NCBI RefSeq assembly: GCF_009695865.1
Contig: NZ_VUNB01000001.1
Span: forward strand, 186,001 to 250,000
Reading direction: 5' to 3'
From: Allobaileyella intestinalis
GTDB taxonomy: Bacteria > Bacillota > Clostridia > Peptostreptococcales > Anaerovoracaceae
DNA: 64,000 nt
Shown: one piece after another, positions 33,137 through 42,903 of the stretch
How positions within the stretch are numbered: position 1 is the first letter of the stretch
Layout of the letters: every line of letters begins with the position of its first letter
The notes under the pieces: generated by a model
Told to the model about the DNA's origin: nothing
The model's input: the letters and a program-made list of their open reading frames with translations, nothing else
Databases searched by the model: none
Made by a program: the position numbers and the translations under genes

Positions 33137-34594
33137 ATGAAACCACTGTCAATAGAATATATAGCAGAGGGAACTGAAGGAAAGCTCCTTTCAAGAGCTG
33201 AAGGGGGCAAGTACGATTTCGCAGATAATGTAGCCATAGATTCCCGGGATGCCGCTGAAAACGGACTGTTTTTCGCCATAATAGGGGCCCGGACAGATGC
33301 TCATGTATATCTAAACGACGTGGTTTCACGAGGATGCCATACGGTAGTAGTTTCAGATGAGGATTGGGCAGAAAAAATGGTGGTCAGAGGAGATGTGAAC
33401 ACCATTCTGGTGGATGATACAACCAAAGCGATCATGAGGCTTGCCCGCAGGTACATGGATGACTGGCCTGAATTGAGAAGAGTAGCAGTTACAGGCTCTG
33501 TGGGAAAGACAAGCACAAAGGAATTTGTATACAGCGTCCTCTCTTCAAAGTTCAGGACTGGAAAAACTCCAGGAAACCTTAACAGTGAATATGGAATACC
33601 CCTGACAATTTTCAGGCTGGATCCCCAGACAGAAATGGCCGTTATTGAAATAGGTCTGGGTCATGGAGCTCCTATGGAAGAGCTGGTGGATATGGTAAAA
33701 CCAGAAGCTGCAGTTGTTACGACTATCGGTTCCGCTCACATGGAGGTTTTCGGCAGCAGGGAAAATCTTGCCAAAGCAAAGCTTGCTGTCACCACGGGAT
33801 TCAAGGGAAATGGTGGAAAGCTGATTGTAAATGCTGACAATCCTATGCTGGATCCTCAGTGGATAAGAAAAAATACAGAAGGAAATTTCAAGATAGTCAC
33901 CATAGGTACAGGAATCCACTGGAATTACAGGATTTCCAACATTTGCGATGAGGGAATAGATGGTGTAAAATGCACGCTGGAGTTTAGCGACCAGAATAAC
34001 CTGGAGAAGAAACAGGAAACCCTGTCCATCCCGGTAATCGGCTCTCACAACTTGTGGAACGCTTCCCTGGCAATTGCTCTTGGAGCAGAGCTGGGCATAG
34101 ATGTTCATGATGGAATAGAAGCAGTGAGAAATGTAGAGCTGAATGCCAACAGGCTGGATGTAACCAGAACTGCAAAATACACTGTCATCAACGATGCTTA
34201 CAATGCCAGCCCGGAATCCATGAAAGGCGCCATTGACATTGTGAACCGAAGCAAAGGCAGGGGCGTTGCAGTTCTAGGCGACATGTACGAACTGGGAGAG
34301 AAATCTGCAGATCTGCACCAGTCGGTGGGACGATATGCAGCTGATTCAGGACTTGAACTTCTGGTTACAGTTGGCCAGTTGGGAGAAGAGATTGGAAAGG
34401 GAGCTGAACTTCAGAAAAAAGCCGGTTCCGGCAACAGCAAAACAGAAGTGATCTGCTATAAGAACAGAGAAGAGGCAGAGAAGGAGCTTCCATCAGTTCT
34501 CCAAAAGGATGATGTGGTCATAGTCAAGGCCTCCAGAACCATGGAGCTTGAACATCTGGCCAAGCACCTTGCAGATTGTGGAAATGAGGGCTAA
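33137..34594 (+). CDS. murF: UDP-N-acetylmuramoyl-tripeptide:D-alanyl-D-alanine ligase
   Basis: 485 residues from the ATG at 33137 (AAAGGA seven bases upstream). Adds D-Ala-D-Ala to the muramyl tripeptide with ATP. Motifs: VAIDSRDAAENGLFFAI, P-loop VTGSVGKTSTKEF, GNLNSEYGIPLT, IEIGLGHGAPMEEL, GSAHMEVFGSRENLAKAK and VINDAYNASPESMKGAI. The P-loop has Val where E. coli MurF has Asn, a common variant in Bacillota. Cytoplasmic. 40 bp after the PBP gene. Confidence 0.96.
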   Translation: MKPLSIEYIAEGTEGKLLSRAEGGKYDFADNVAIDSRDAAENGLFFAIIGARTDAHVYLNDVVSRGCHTVVVSDEDWAEKMVVRGDVNTILVDDTTKAIMRLARRYMDDWPELRRVAVTGSVGKTSTKEFVYSVLSSKFRTGKTPGNLNSEYGIPLTIFRLDPQTEMAVIEIGLGHGAPMEELVDMVKPEAAVVTTIGSAHMEVFGSRENLAKAKLAVTTGFKGNGGKLIVNADNPMLDPQWIRKNTEGNFKIVTIGTGIHWNYRISNICDEGIDGVKCTLEFSDQNNLEKKQETLSIPVIGSHNLWNASLAIALGAELGIDVHDGIEAVRNVELNANRLDVTRTAKYTVINDAYNASPESMKGAIDIVNRSKGRGVAVLGDMYELGEKSADLHQSVGRYAADSGLELLVTVGQLGEEIGKGAELQKKAGSGNSKTEVICYKNREEAEKELPSVLQKDDVVIVKASRTMELEHLAKHLADCGNEG

Positions 34595-34659
34595 GACTGC
34601 TTTCATGATGTTTTGCACTGGAAACGACAGCCAATATTAATTAGTAAGGAAACATTTAC

Positions 34660-35622
34660 ATGAGCAGAGAATCCCTTATACCGTATTTCGTTATAGCCTT
34701 TCTGGTAACGGCCGTTGGAACATTTTTTCTGATACCGTACTTTCACAGAAAACAATTTGGACAATACATCCGGGAAGTAGGACCACAGGCCCATCTGAGC
34801 AAGCAGGGAACGCCTACTATGGGAGGCATTGCCATAGTGGCCGGCACAGCAATAGGCATTCTGGCATATGCGGGAACAGATATGGACAGCATTGTCATCA
34901 TACTGACCATGCTGGGCTTTGGCCTCATAGGATTCCTGGACGATTTTGAGAAGATAGCAAAAAAGAATAACCTGGGCCTTAACCCGAAACAGAAGGTGGT
35001 GCTTCAGCTGATCTTTGGCGGCGCCATAGCCCTGTACATGATGTACAGGGGAGAAGCCGGCACATCGGTGTTCATTCCTTTTGCGAAGGTTTGGGTGAAC
35101 CTGGGATATCTGTATATACCGTTCGTAATTTTCGTGGAAATTGCAATGTCGAACAGCGTCAATCTGACAGACGGACTTGACGGACTTGCATCTTCCGTAA
35201 CAATAATCGCCGGCATTGGAATGGCTGCCATCGGTCACAGCACCGGTGACAGAGTCCTTTCAGCTTCTGGCATCATACTGGCCGGATCACTGTGCGGATT
35301 TCTGCTTTTCAACAAGCATCCGGCTAAGATCTTCATGGGAGATACGGGCTCCATGGCCCTTGGGGGATTTCTGTCAGCAGTAACCATAGTGACGGGAAAG
35401 GAATTTATTCTTCCAATTATTGGTCTCATATATGTGCTTGAAGCCCTTTCAGTAATTATTCAGGTCACATATTTCAAGAAGACAGGAGGAAAAAGGATTT
35501 TCCGGATGGCGCCTCTTCACCATCACTTCGAGCTGGGAGGAATGAGCGAGGTAAAAGTAGTTCTTATGTTTTCCGGTTTCACAGCCCTTTGCTGTCTGAT
35601 CGGATACTGTTCCATGGTTTAG
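34660..35622 (+). CDS. mraY: Phospho-N-acetylmuramoyl-pentapeptide-transferase
   Basis: 320 residues with about ten membrane helices. Transfers phospho-MurNAc-pentapeptide to undecaprenyl phosphate, giving lipid I. Motifs: KQGTPTMGGIAIV, GFGLIGFLDDFEK (catalytic Asp pair), NSVNLTDGLDGLA, NKHPAKIFMGDTGSMALGG and the HHHFE signature near the end. AGTAAGGAAAC precedes the ATG. Confidence 0.97.
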   Translation: MSRESLIPYFVIAFLVTAVGTFFLIPYFHRKQFGQYIREVGPQAHLSKQGTPTMGGIAIVAGTAIGILAYAGTDMDSIVIILTMLGFGLIGFLDDFEKIAKKNNLGLNPKQKVVLQLIFGGAIALYMMYRGEAGTSVFIPFAKVWVNLGYLYIPFVIFVEIAMSNSVNLTDGLDGLASSVTIIAGIGMAAIGHSTGDRVLSASGIILAGSLCGFLLFNKHPAKIFMGDTGSMALGGFLSAVTIVTGKEFILPIIGLIYVLEALSVIIQVTYFKKTGGKRIFRMAPLHHHFELGGMSEVKVVLMFSGFTALCCLIGYCSMV

Positions 35623-35640
35623 GAATAAAGGAGGACGGGT

Positions 35641-37065
35641 ATGGAAAATATAAGCAAGGAAACTAAGGCAGGTCTGGACGCTGCCGAAGAGAACAGAAAA
35701 GCCGTTAAAGGCAAGGAGATTCTTGTTGTTGGAATGGGCAGATCAGGGGTTGCATCGGCCAGAACACTCCATGAGCTTGGAGCAAAGGTAACCTGCCAGG
35801 ACTCCAAGACCAGGGATAAAATTGATCCGAAACTGGTGACCTGGCTGGAGAAAGAAAACATTCCATATATTTTCGGTGCCAGTCCTGACAATGTAGGACA
35901 GTATGACACCATAGTCCTGAGCCCTGGTGTTGCATCAGACCTTGAATTCCTGTGCACTGCACGGGACATGGGCGTGGAAGTCATTGGCGAGCTGGAGATG
36001 GCCTACAGACTTTCCAAGGGAACCTACGTAGGCATAACTGGAACTAACGGTAAAACAACTACAACTACACTGGTTGGAAATATTTTCCGCAACGCAGACA
36101 GAAATACAGCTGTAGTAGGAAACATAGGCGTGGCAGTTATGTCGAGAGCCCTGGAATCCACAGACGATGAGTGGATGATTGCAGAGGTCAGCAGCTTCCA
36201 GCTGGAGACAACAGAAACCTTCAGGCCTCATATTTCAGCAGTTCTGAATTTAACGCCAGATCACCTGAACCGCCACAAAACAATGGAGCGGTACGGAGAG
36301 GCAAAGGCAGCTGTCTTCAAGAACCAGACAGAAGATGATTTCCTCGTCATCAACTGCGACAGCAGAGAAGCCATGGAACTTCCTGAGAAATACGGATGCA
36401 GAGCAAAGATTGTTCCATTCAGCCGCAAGAAAGAACTGGAATACGGAGCCTGCCTTTACAACGACAGACTGGTGTTCAGAGACAGCAACGGAAAGATCCG
36501 CGATTTCTGTGGAAAAGATGAGCTGAAGATCATCGGTGACCACAATATCGAAAACGCCCTGGCTGCTGCAGCCATCGGATTCTGCGCCGGCATTTCTCCG
36601 GAAATCATCGGAGAAACAATCAAGGCTTTCCCTGGAGTTGAACACAGAATTGAATACTGCGGAAACGTGGACGGAGTGAAGTTCTACAACGATTCCAAAG
36701 GAACAAATACTGATGCAGCAATAATCGCCATCAATGCCATAAGGGAAAATATAATTCTTATTGCAGGTGGCGACGGCAAGGCCCAGGACTTTACAGAGTT
36801 TGCAAAGCGCCTGAATGGACCGGTCAAACACCTCATTCTCCTGGGAAGAGACGGGAAGATTATCGGAGATGCAGCAGAGAAGGCAGGTTTCACCAGCATC
36901 TTCTATGAGAAAGACATGAACTGCTGTGTCAGAAAAGCTGTTGAACTGGCTGAGGCTGGAGACAACGTCCTTCTTTCACCGGCCTGTGCAAGCTGGGATA
37001 TGTATGATAACTACGAGCAGAGAGGTGACCATTTCAAAGACTGCGTTAACCAGCTTTTGAAATAA
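35641..37065 (+). CDS. murD: UDP-N-acetylmuramoyl-L-alanine:D-glutamate ligase
   Basis: 474 residues. Adds D-Glu to UDP-MurNAc-L-Ala in the cytoplasm. Motifs: ILVVGMGRSGVASART, P-loop ITGTNGKTTTTTL, EVSSFQLETTETF, LNLTPDHLNRHKTMERYGEA, GVEHRIEYCGNVDGVKFYND then SKGTN, and LLSPACASWDMYDNYEQRGD. AAAGGAGG lies eight bases before the ATG, a strong site. 18 bp after mraY. Confidence 0.97.
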   Translation: MENISKETKAGLDAAEENRKAVKGKEILVVGMGRSGVASARTLHELGAKVTCQDSKTRDKIDPKLVTWLEKENIPYIFGASPDNVGQYDTIVLSPGVASDLEFLCTARDMGVEVIGELEMAYRLSKGTYVGITGTNGKTTTTTLVGNIFRNADRNTAVVGNIGVAVMSRALESTDDEWMIAEVSSFQLETTETFRPHISAVLNLTPDHLNRHKTMERYGEAKAAVFKNQTEDDFLVINCDSREAMELPEKYGCRAKIVPFSRKKELEYGACLYNDRLVFRDSNGKIRDFCGKDELKIIGDHNIENALAAAAIGFCAGISPEIIGETIKAFPGVEHRIEYCGNVDGVKFYNDSKGTNTDAAIIAINAIRENIILIAGGDGKAQDFTEFAKRLNGPVKHLILLGRDGKIIGDAAEKAGFTSIFYEKDMNCCVRKAVELAEAGDNVLLSPACASWDMYDNYEQRGDHFKDCVNQLLK

Positions 37066-37094
37066 ACCGGTCTGCAAACAGAATATGGAGACAA

Positions 37095-38321
37095 ATGAAG
37101 AAAAAAGCTGGAGCAGAAAAACTGAATAATACGGACAGGGACAGAAAGGAAAAGAAGAAAAAAGGCCTGGTCCGCTTTCTTCCAGACCCTGCAGATTATA
37201 TTTCTGAATCAACTGCAAGGCTTTTGACAACCTATGATTTTGTGACCATCCTTCTGGTTACCGGACTGGTGCTTTTCGGCGTAGTAATGGTGTTCAGTGC
37301 CGGATACTACTCCACAACTAATCTGAGCAAACCGGACCCCTATTATTTTCTGAAAAAAGAGGGAGAGTTTGCGATCATGGGGTTCATCATCATGTTCCTT
37401 ATGGCACGGTGGGATTATCACAAGTGTGCGAAATACTATAAACAGTATCTGTACATTTCCATATTCCTGCTGATCCTGGTTCTCACCCCGGTAGGGCGGA
37501 ATGTAAACGGTGCTACAAGATGGATATATATAGGCCCTGTAAACATCACGCCAAGTGAGATTACAAAGGTGGCTATGATAATTTTCACAGCGGCCTTCCT
37601 GGCAAAAGACCCTTCCAGGGCAACTGATTTTTCAAAAGGAATACTGCCTCTTCTGGCACTTACAGGAATTCAGGCGGCTATGATCATCAAGCAGCCGAAC
37701 TTGTCCACAGCTATGGTAATAGTTTTCATCGTAGTTGGAATGCTGATTATCGGAGGATTTCCATGGAAGTATGTGGGAGGAGTTGTGGCAGCAGGCGTAG
37801 CCGGTATTATCTTCATCCTGGCGTTCCTGCCAAACAGCCACTGGTATTCCAGGCTGACCAACTTCATTGACCCCTTTAAGAACAGTCAGGGAGAAGGCTA
37901 CCAGGTATCACAGTCTCTGATAGCTCTGGGAAACGGAGGACTGAAGGGACTGGGCCTTGGAAACAGCGTGACGAAGAACCTCTATCTGCCGGAGCCTCAG
38001 AACGATTTTATCCTGGCTATCATCGGAGAAGAGCTGGGATTCGTCGGAATATTTCTACTGATGCTGGCATATCTTTTCCTTATAAAAAGGTGTTTTGTCA
38101 TTGCAGCGAAGGCACCGGATAAGCTGGGTATGTTCCTGGCCTCCGGAGTAGGAATAATGCTGGGAGTACAGGTACTGATGAACATAGCAGTTGTTACTGC
38201 ATCAATGCCGGCAACCGGAGTTACCCTGCCTTTTGTGAGCTACGGAGGAACATCCATAATTGTGTTCATGGCGGCCATGGGAATCGTTCTGAATATTTCC
38301 AGAAAGGAAGATCTTAAATGA
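37095..38321 (+). CDS. ftsW: SEDS-family peptidoglycan glycosyltransferase FtsW/SpoVE
   Basis: 408 residues with about ten membrane helices after a basic 45-residue cytoplasmic start. Polymerises lipid II at the septum with its partner PBP. Motifs: VMVFSAGYYSTTN, NGATRWIYIGPVNITPSEIT, QPNLSTAMVI, GEGYQVSQSLIALGNGGLKG then LGLG, FILAIIGEELGF and MPATGVTLPFVSYGGTSIIV. Its last four bases overlap the murG start (ATGA). Confidence 0.96.
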   Translation: MKKKAGAEKLNNTDRDRKEKKKKGLVRFLPDPADYISESTARLLTTYDFVTILLVTGLVLFGVVMVFSAGYYSTTNLSKPDPYYFLKKEGEFAIMGFIIMFLMARWDYHKCAKYYKQYLYISIFLLILVLTPVGRNVNGATRWIYIGPVNITPSEITKVAMIIFTAAFLAKDPSRATDFSKGILPLLALTGIQAAMIIKQPNLSTAMVIVFIVVGMLIIGGFPWKYVGGVVAAGVAGIIFILAFLPNSHWYSRLTNFIDPFKNSQGEGYQVSQSLIALGNGGLKGLGLGNSVTKNLYLPEPQNDFILAIIGEELGFVGIFLLMLAYLFLIKRCFVIAAKAPDKLGMFLASGVGIMLGVQVLMNIAVVTASMPATGVTLPFVSYGGTSIIVFMAAMGIVLNISRKEDLK

Positions 38322-39424
38322 AGATAGTTCTTACAGGAGGGGGCACAGGCGGACATATTTATCCGGCCCTTGCCATAGGTGATAAATTTAAAGAATACAA
38401 TCCATCTTGCGAAATTCTGTACATTGGTGCATATGGTGGAATGGAGGAGCGAATCGTTCCTGCACACGGTGTGGATTTAAAACTGGTGAGAGCAAGAGGA
38501 ATTAACAGAAGCAATCCGGTGAAGCTGTTTCAGACAGCCTGGGATACCGAACTGGGATACAGAAAAGCTCTTGCTATCATGAAGAAATACAAGCCTGATG
38601 CAGTTATAAGCACAGGAAGTTTTATCAGTGCTCCTGTAGTTCTTGCCGCAAGAAAACTGGGAATAAAAATATATATACATGAGCAGAACGCTTTTCCGGG
38701 AATTGCAAATAAGAAGCTGTCTAAGTTTGCCAGACTCGTATTCCTTGGATTTGAAGCAGGAGGCACGTATTTTGAGGACAAGAGCAAGCTTATTTACAGC
38801 GGAAATCCTGTGAGAAAAGCTTTTTACAATCTTGACAGGACTGAATGCAGAAAGAAGCTGGACATTCCTGAAAGCCACTTTGTGGTAACTGTCTTCGGCG
38901 GAAGTCTTGGAGCTTCCACTCTGAATGAAATAGGAGTGGAGTGCGCAACTGAGTTTGCAGGAAGAGAAGGAGTTACACTTCTTTTCGGCACAGGACGGAA
39001 TTACTACGATTCTGTTCAGAGAAAAATGAAGGCTTTGAGAATATCTGAAGCGAAGAACCTCCGGGTTACTCCGTATATTCAGGATATGCCTGATGTTCTT
39101 GGATCTTCCAATGTGGTTATTTCCAGATCGGGAGCTCTCAGTGCAGCCGAAATTATGACTACCGGCAGGGCGGCGATTTTCATTCCTTCACCTAACGTTA
39201 CAGGAGATCATCAATACTACAACGCCAAGGCAGTTGCTGATCAGGGCGGTGCGATTATAGTAAGAGAAGATGGAGACTCCTGTGTAAGAGTGGTAAATAC
39301 ATTGAACCAGCTTATGAGAGAGCCTGAGACCCTGGATGCCATGGAAGAAGGCAGCAGAAAAGCGGCACCTCTGGACGCCACAGAGATAATTTACAGAAAT
39401 ATCATGGATGACTTGAAGAAATAA
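38318..39424 (+). CDS. murG: UDP-N-acetylglucosamine:undecaprenyl-pyrophosphoryl-muramyl-pentapeptide GlcNAc transferase
   Basis: 368 residues. Converts lipid I to lipid II on the inner face of the membrane. Motifs: LTGGGTGGHIYPALAIG, ARGINRSNPVKLFQ, IHEQNAFPGIANKKL, NPVRKAF, VFGGSLGASTLNE, VTPYIQDMPDVLGSSNVVIS then RSGALSAAEI, and IPSPNVTGDHQYYNAKAVAD. Starts inside the ftsW stop (ATGA overlap), so it is translationally coupled. Confidence 0.97.
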   Translation: MKIVLTGGGTGGHIYPALAIGDKFKEYNPSCEILYIGAYGGMEERIVPAHGVDLKLVRARGINRSNPVKLFQTAWDTELGYRKALAIMKKYKPDAVISTGSFISAPVVLAARKLGIKIYIHEQNAFPGIANKKLSKFARLVFLGFEAGGTYFEDKSKLIYSGNPVRKAFYNLDRTECRKKLDIPESHFVVTVFGGSLGASTLNEIGVECATEFAGREGVTLLFGTGRNYYDSVQRKMKALRISEAKNLRVTPYIQDMPDVLGSSNVVISRSGALSAAEIMTTGRAAIFIPSPNVTGDHQYYNAKAVADQGGAIIVREDGDSCVRVVNTLNQLMREPETLDAMEEGSRKAAPLDATEIIYRNIMDDLKK

Positions 39425-39460
39425 GCCGCCTGGGTCTTCAGACTATTATCGGGAGGACAG

Positions 39461-40282
39461 ATGAACAATCCGGACAATAATCCTGAAAGAAAAGGAAGGG
39501 AATTATCTGCAGAAGAAGTAGTTGCAGAGAACATGAAAAAGCGTAAGGTCAGACGGGAGATGAGGAAAAAAACTCCCGGCTTTTTCATAAAGCCGCTGAT
39601 AGTAATTGGGGCGGTTCTGGGACTGATCATTTTTTCCTTGTCCGGTTTCTTTACGATTCGGAATATCGAGGTAAACGGAAACAGATATTACACTGACAAT
39701 GAAATAATACAGATGGCCCACGCAGAAACAGGAGGAAACCTTCTGTACAGACCGGAGAAGAAAAAAATCAGAACCTATCTTGAGAGGGATCCTTACATCA
39801 ACAGCGTGGAGATACACAGAAAGCTTCCGGGCACATTGATCATCACTGTAAAAGAAAGGTCTCAGATTGCTGCAATAAAGTATGGCGACGAGTATCTTGT
39901 TATAGACAGGAACGGCACATTGCTGAGGAAAACGGAAACTCAGCCTAAGGTTACCATGCTCACCGGAATCAAGATCAAGAAGGCGACTTTGGGAGAACCC
40001 CTGGAAGCCCGTAACGAAGACGTATTTAAAGATGCGCTGACATTACTTGGAAAGATGGAAGACGGAGGAATTTACTTCATCCGCATTGAAATGTCAGAGA
40101 TGTATATAAAAGCATATGTGTATGAAAGCATGGTTGTATCCGGGTCTATTAAAGAAATTGAATCGGCCATAGACCAGGGTCATATACAGCAGATACTGCA
40201 GAAGCTCTTCGCTAAGAATATAGAAAGGGGAACAATAGCCATAAGCGAAGACGGATATGCATCTTTTACCCCGGACATTTAG
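39461..40282 (+). CDS. ftsQ: Cell division protein FtsQ/DivIB
   Basis: 273 residues. A basic cytoplasmic segment (1-45), one membrane helix (about 46-67), then a POTRA domain beginning FTIRNIEVNGNRYYTDNEII with ERDPYINSVEIHRKLPGTLI following. The FtsQ beta domain comes next (VIDRNGTLLRKTE). Part of the FtsQ-FtsL-FtsB subcomplex that activates septal synthesis. GGGAGGACAG precedes the ATG. Followed by a 104-bp gap before ftsZ. Confidence 0.93.
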   Translation: MNNPDNNPERKGRELSAEEVVAENMKKRKVRREMRKKTPGFFIKPLIVIGAVLGLIIFSLSGFFTIRNIEVNGNRYYTDNEIIQMAHAETGGNLLYRPEKKKIRTYLERDPYINSVEIHRKLPGTLIITVKERSQIAAIKYGDEYLVIDRNGTLLRKTETQPKVTMLTGIKIKKATLGEPLEARNEDVFKDALTLLGKMEDGGIYFIRIEMSEMYIKAYVYESMVVSGSIKEIESAIDQGHIQQILQKLFAKNIERGTIAISEDGYASFTPDI

Positions 40283-40386
40283 TTAAAAAAAGTCGCCTTA
40301 AGGTTGAAAAATGTAACAAACTGGTGCATTCACTTCATGAATATGCTATATTTAGATATATGTAACTACAGACGAGGAGGAGCTCT

Positions 40387-41523
40387 ATGATGGAATTCGT
40401 TTCTGACTTTGTCGCTGAACAGGACAACGCTGCAATTATTAAAGTAGTAGGTGTTGGTGGCGGCGGATGCAATGCTATTAACCGGATGGTTGACTCTGAT
40501 ATGCAGGGTGTAACCTTCATAGCAGTAAATACAGATAAACAGGCTCTGGCTAGATGCAAGGCAGAGGTTAAGATACAGATTGGAGAGAAGATTACCGGAG
40601 GCAGAGGTGCAGGTGCAAATCCTGAGATCGGACAGAGAGCTGCCGAGGAGACTCTCGAGGAGATTACCAGCTATCTTCAGGATGCAGACATGGTATTCGT
40701 AACAGCAGGAATGGGCGGCGGCACAGGAACAGGTGCGGCACCTATTATCGCCAAGGCAGCAATGGACTGCGGTGCACTTACAGTAGCTGTTGTTACAAAG
40801 CCGTTCTCATTCGAGGGAAAGAAACGTTGGAACAGAGCTGCCAAGGGAATTCAGTACCTGCAGAACTTTGTTGATTCCCTGGTTGTTATTCCAAACGACA
40901 AGCTGATTGATTCCAGCGAGAAGAACACTTCAATGCTGGAGGCATTTGCTATGGCTGACGACGTTCTTCGCAAGGGCGTCCAGGGCATTTCAGATCTTAT
41001 TTCCCAGTATGGAATCGTCAATGTGGACTTTGCCGATGTAAGAACCGTAATGGAGGGCAGAGGTATTGCTCACATGGGCGTCGGAGTAGGCACAGGCGAC
41101 AACAAGATCGAAGATGCTGTAAGAAATGCAGTTGAGAGCCCTCTTCTGGAGACAAAGATCGATGGAGCAAAGTCTATTCTCCTCTATGTTTCAGGTGGAT
41201 TTGACATGGGAATGCTGGACATCAGCAAGATTGCAGAGAAGATTCAGGCAGAGGCAGATCCTGATGCCAATATTATCTTTGGTGCTACAGTAAGCGAGGA
41301 TATGGCCGACAAGGTTTCCATCACTCTCATTGCTACAGATTTCAGCATGGGCGGACTGGTTGACGAGCCGGAGACAAAGAAGGTTAAGCCTGTGAGAACA
41401 AACGTAAAGGCCATTGAGACAGAAGACGGTCTCCATGGAAGAGAGATGGATCTTTCAACTCTTCTGAAGAGTGAGGATCCTGATACAGCATCTAACTTTG
41501 ATGTACCAGATTTCCTGAAATAG
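40387..41523 (+). CDS. ftsZ: Cell division GTPase FtsZ
   Basis: 378 residues. Tubulin-like GTPase that forms the Z ring. Motifs: [15 protein letters not shown], the tubulin signature GGGTGTG (110-116), NDKLIDSS, and MGIG-equivalent [17 protein letters not shown]. The C-terminal peptide ends [10 protein letters not shown], the binding site for membrane tethers. The linker is short. GAGGAGG lies upstream of two adjacent ATGs (40387 and 40390). ftsA is not beside it, as in many Clostridia, so SepF encoded elsewhere is the likely anchor. Confidence 0.98.
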   Translation: MMEFVSDFVAEQDNAAIIKVVGVGGGGCNAINRMVDSDMQGVTFIAVNTDKQALARCKAEVKIQIGEKITGGRGAGANPEIGQRAAEETLEEITSYLQDADMVFVTAGMGGGTGTGAAPIIAKAAMDCGALTVAVVTKPFSFEGKKRWNRAAKGIQYLQNFVDSLVVIPNDKLIDSSEKNTSMLEAFAMADDVLRKGVQGISDLISQYGIVNVDFADVRTVMEGRGIAHMGVGVGTGDNKIEDAVRNAVESPLLETKIDGAKSILLYVSGGFDMGMLDISKIAEKIQAEADPDANIIFGATVSEDMADKVSITLIATDFSMGGLVDEPETKKVKPVRTNVKAIETEDGLHGREMDLSTLLKSEDPDTASNFDVPDFLK

Positions 41524-41535
41524 CCGGTAAAGCGG

Positions 41536-42354
41536 GTGTTAAGGGGAGAAACTGGTTCCAGAGAGGAACTGAGAATAACTTCTGACCAGAATCCGCGGAT
41601 TAAACAGGTGGTCAGGTTAAGAAAAAAGAAATACAGAGACAGAGAGGGTTTGTTCCTTATTGAAGGGACAAACTCTGTCGTTGAGTCTCTCACAATGAAA
41701 TGGGATGCTGAGTATTATATTGTTTCAGATTCAGCGTCCATGAGTGGAATCCGGAGCAGCCTTGTAAAAAAATGGCCTTCCAGAACCTTCGTTGTTCCGG
41801 AGAGGCTATTTGACAGAGTCAGCGATGCTGAGACGGGAGCCGGAGTCATGGGGGTTATAAAGAAACCTCACTGGAATACGGAAATTCTCACGGATCCGGA
41901 TCAGGCTGACAGGAATATTCTCATTCTTGACCGGATACAGGATCCGGGCAATCTGGGAACCATGATTCGAACAGCAGCTGCTGCTGGTTATTGTGCCGTA
42001 ATTGCCCTTAAGGGAACGGCCGACCTGTTTTCTGTGAAGACTTTGAGATCCACTGCGGGAATGGTGTTTCACATGCCTTATTTCGTGGCCCAGAACAATG
42101 AAGATCTTCTGAAAATAGTCCGGTCAAGTGGAAGAAGACTTGTGGTCACCGACCCTGAGAAGGGAATACCCTACTTTGACGGGAATTTAAATAAAGGGGT
42201 GGCACTGGTCATAGGCAATGAAGGACAAGGAATTTCCCATGAATTGATGGAAAAGGCTGATCTGAGGGTCACCATTCCTATGGCGCCGGAAGTTGAGTCG
42301 CTGAATGCAGGAATATCTGCAGCCATACTTATGTACGAAACCGTACGCAAATGA
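41536..42354 (+). CDS. SpoU/TrmH-family RNA 2'-O-methyltransferase
   Basis: About 272 residues. N-terminal substrate-binding domain (SDQNPRIKQVVRLRKKKYRD and REGLFLIEGTNSVVES), then the knotted SPOUT domain with RIQDPGNLGTMIRTAAAAGY, VIGNEGQGISHELM and IPMAPEVESLNAGISAAIL, the three family motifs. Relatives methylate 23S rRNA ribose. The start is unclear: the GTG at 41536 has no clear ribosome site, while AAGGGGAG sits just downstream of it, so a later non-ATG start is possible. It lies 12 bp after ftsZ. Confidence 0.92.
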   Translation: MLRGETGSREELRITSDQNPRIKQVVRLRKKKYRDREGLFLIEGTNSVVESLTMKWDAEYYIVSDSASMSGIRSSLVKKWPSRTFVVPERLFDRVSDAETGAGVMGVIKKPHWNTEILTDPDQADRNILILDRIQDPGNLGTMIRTAAAAGYCAVIALKGTADLFSVKTLRSTAGMVFHMPYFVAQNNEDLLKIVRSSGRRLVVTDPEKGIPYFDGNLNKGVALVIGNEGQGISHELMEKADLRVTIPMAPEVESLNAGISAAILMYETVRK

Positions 42355-42423
42355 AGTGACGGGAGTTGCGGCAACCGTTTCATCAGATATTATCAGTTAT
42401 TACTATTAGGATAGGAGCACTAT

Positions 42424-42903
42424 ATGGAAAGAAACAGAGCAGAAGTATCGATCTGCGGCACCAATTATGTTCTCTCTGGTGAAAAGAGCGAGGAGAAGAT
42501 CAAGGAGATCGGTAAATATGTAGATGACGAGCTGCGCCGCACCAGCAAGATGCTTAACAGCAATCCAAACTATAAGTGCGCTGTGCTGGCTGCTGTCAAC
42601 CTGGCTGAGAAGCTGATGGACAACAGTGATTTGCTGCTCAAGGTTCAGACTGAGAACCACCAGCTGGATAATGATGTGAAGCACTATATTTCTCTTTGGG
42701 AGAATGCAAAGAAGCAGGTAACTGACCTTAAGGAGAAGATCGGAAACGACAACGACAAGGCTGTTCAGGACAGCGAGCGCTATAAGGCACTGGAAGCCAA
42801 GTGCAGCGATCTTGAGAATGCTTACTTCGATCTCCAGAGAGAGAACGTTAGTCTTAGAAACGAGATGAGAAATCTTGAGAGACTGAAGAGGGACGATGAA
42901 TAG
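42424..42903 (+). CDS. zapA: Cell division protein ZapA
   Basis: 159 residues. The ZapA domain (1-95) has VSICGTNYVLSGEKSEEKIK and VDDELRRTSK, followed by a long coiled coil (about 95-158). ZapA bundles FtsZ filaments. At 159 residues it is longer than the ~100-residue E. coli type because of the extended coil. ATAGGAGCACTAT precedes the ATG. Its end overlaps the mutS2 start by 8 bases, a conserved zapA-mutS2 coupling in Bacillota. Confidence 0.92.
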   Translation: MERNRAEVSICGTNYVLSGEKSEEKIKEIGKYVDDELRRTSKMLNSNPNYKCAVLAAVNLAEKLMDNSDLLLKVQTENHQLDNDVKHYISLWENAKKQVTDLKEKIGNDNDKAVQDSERYKALEAKCSDLENAYFDLQRENVSLRNEMRNLERLKRDDE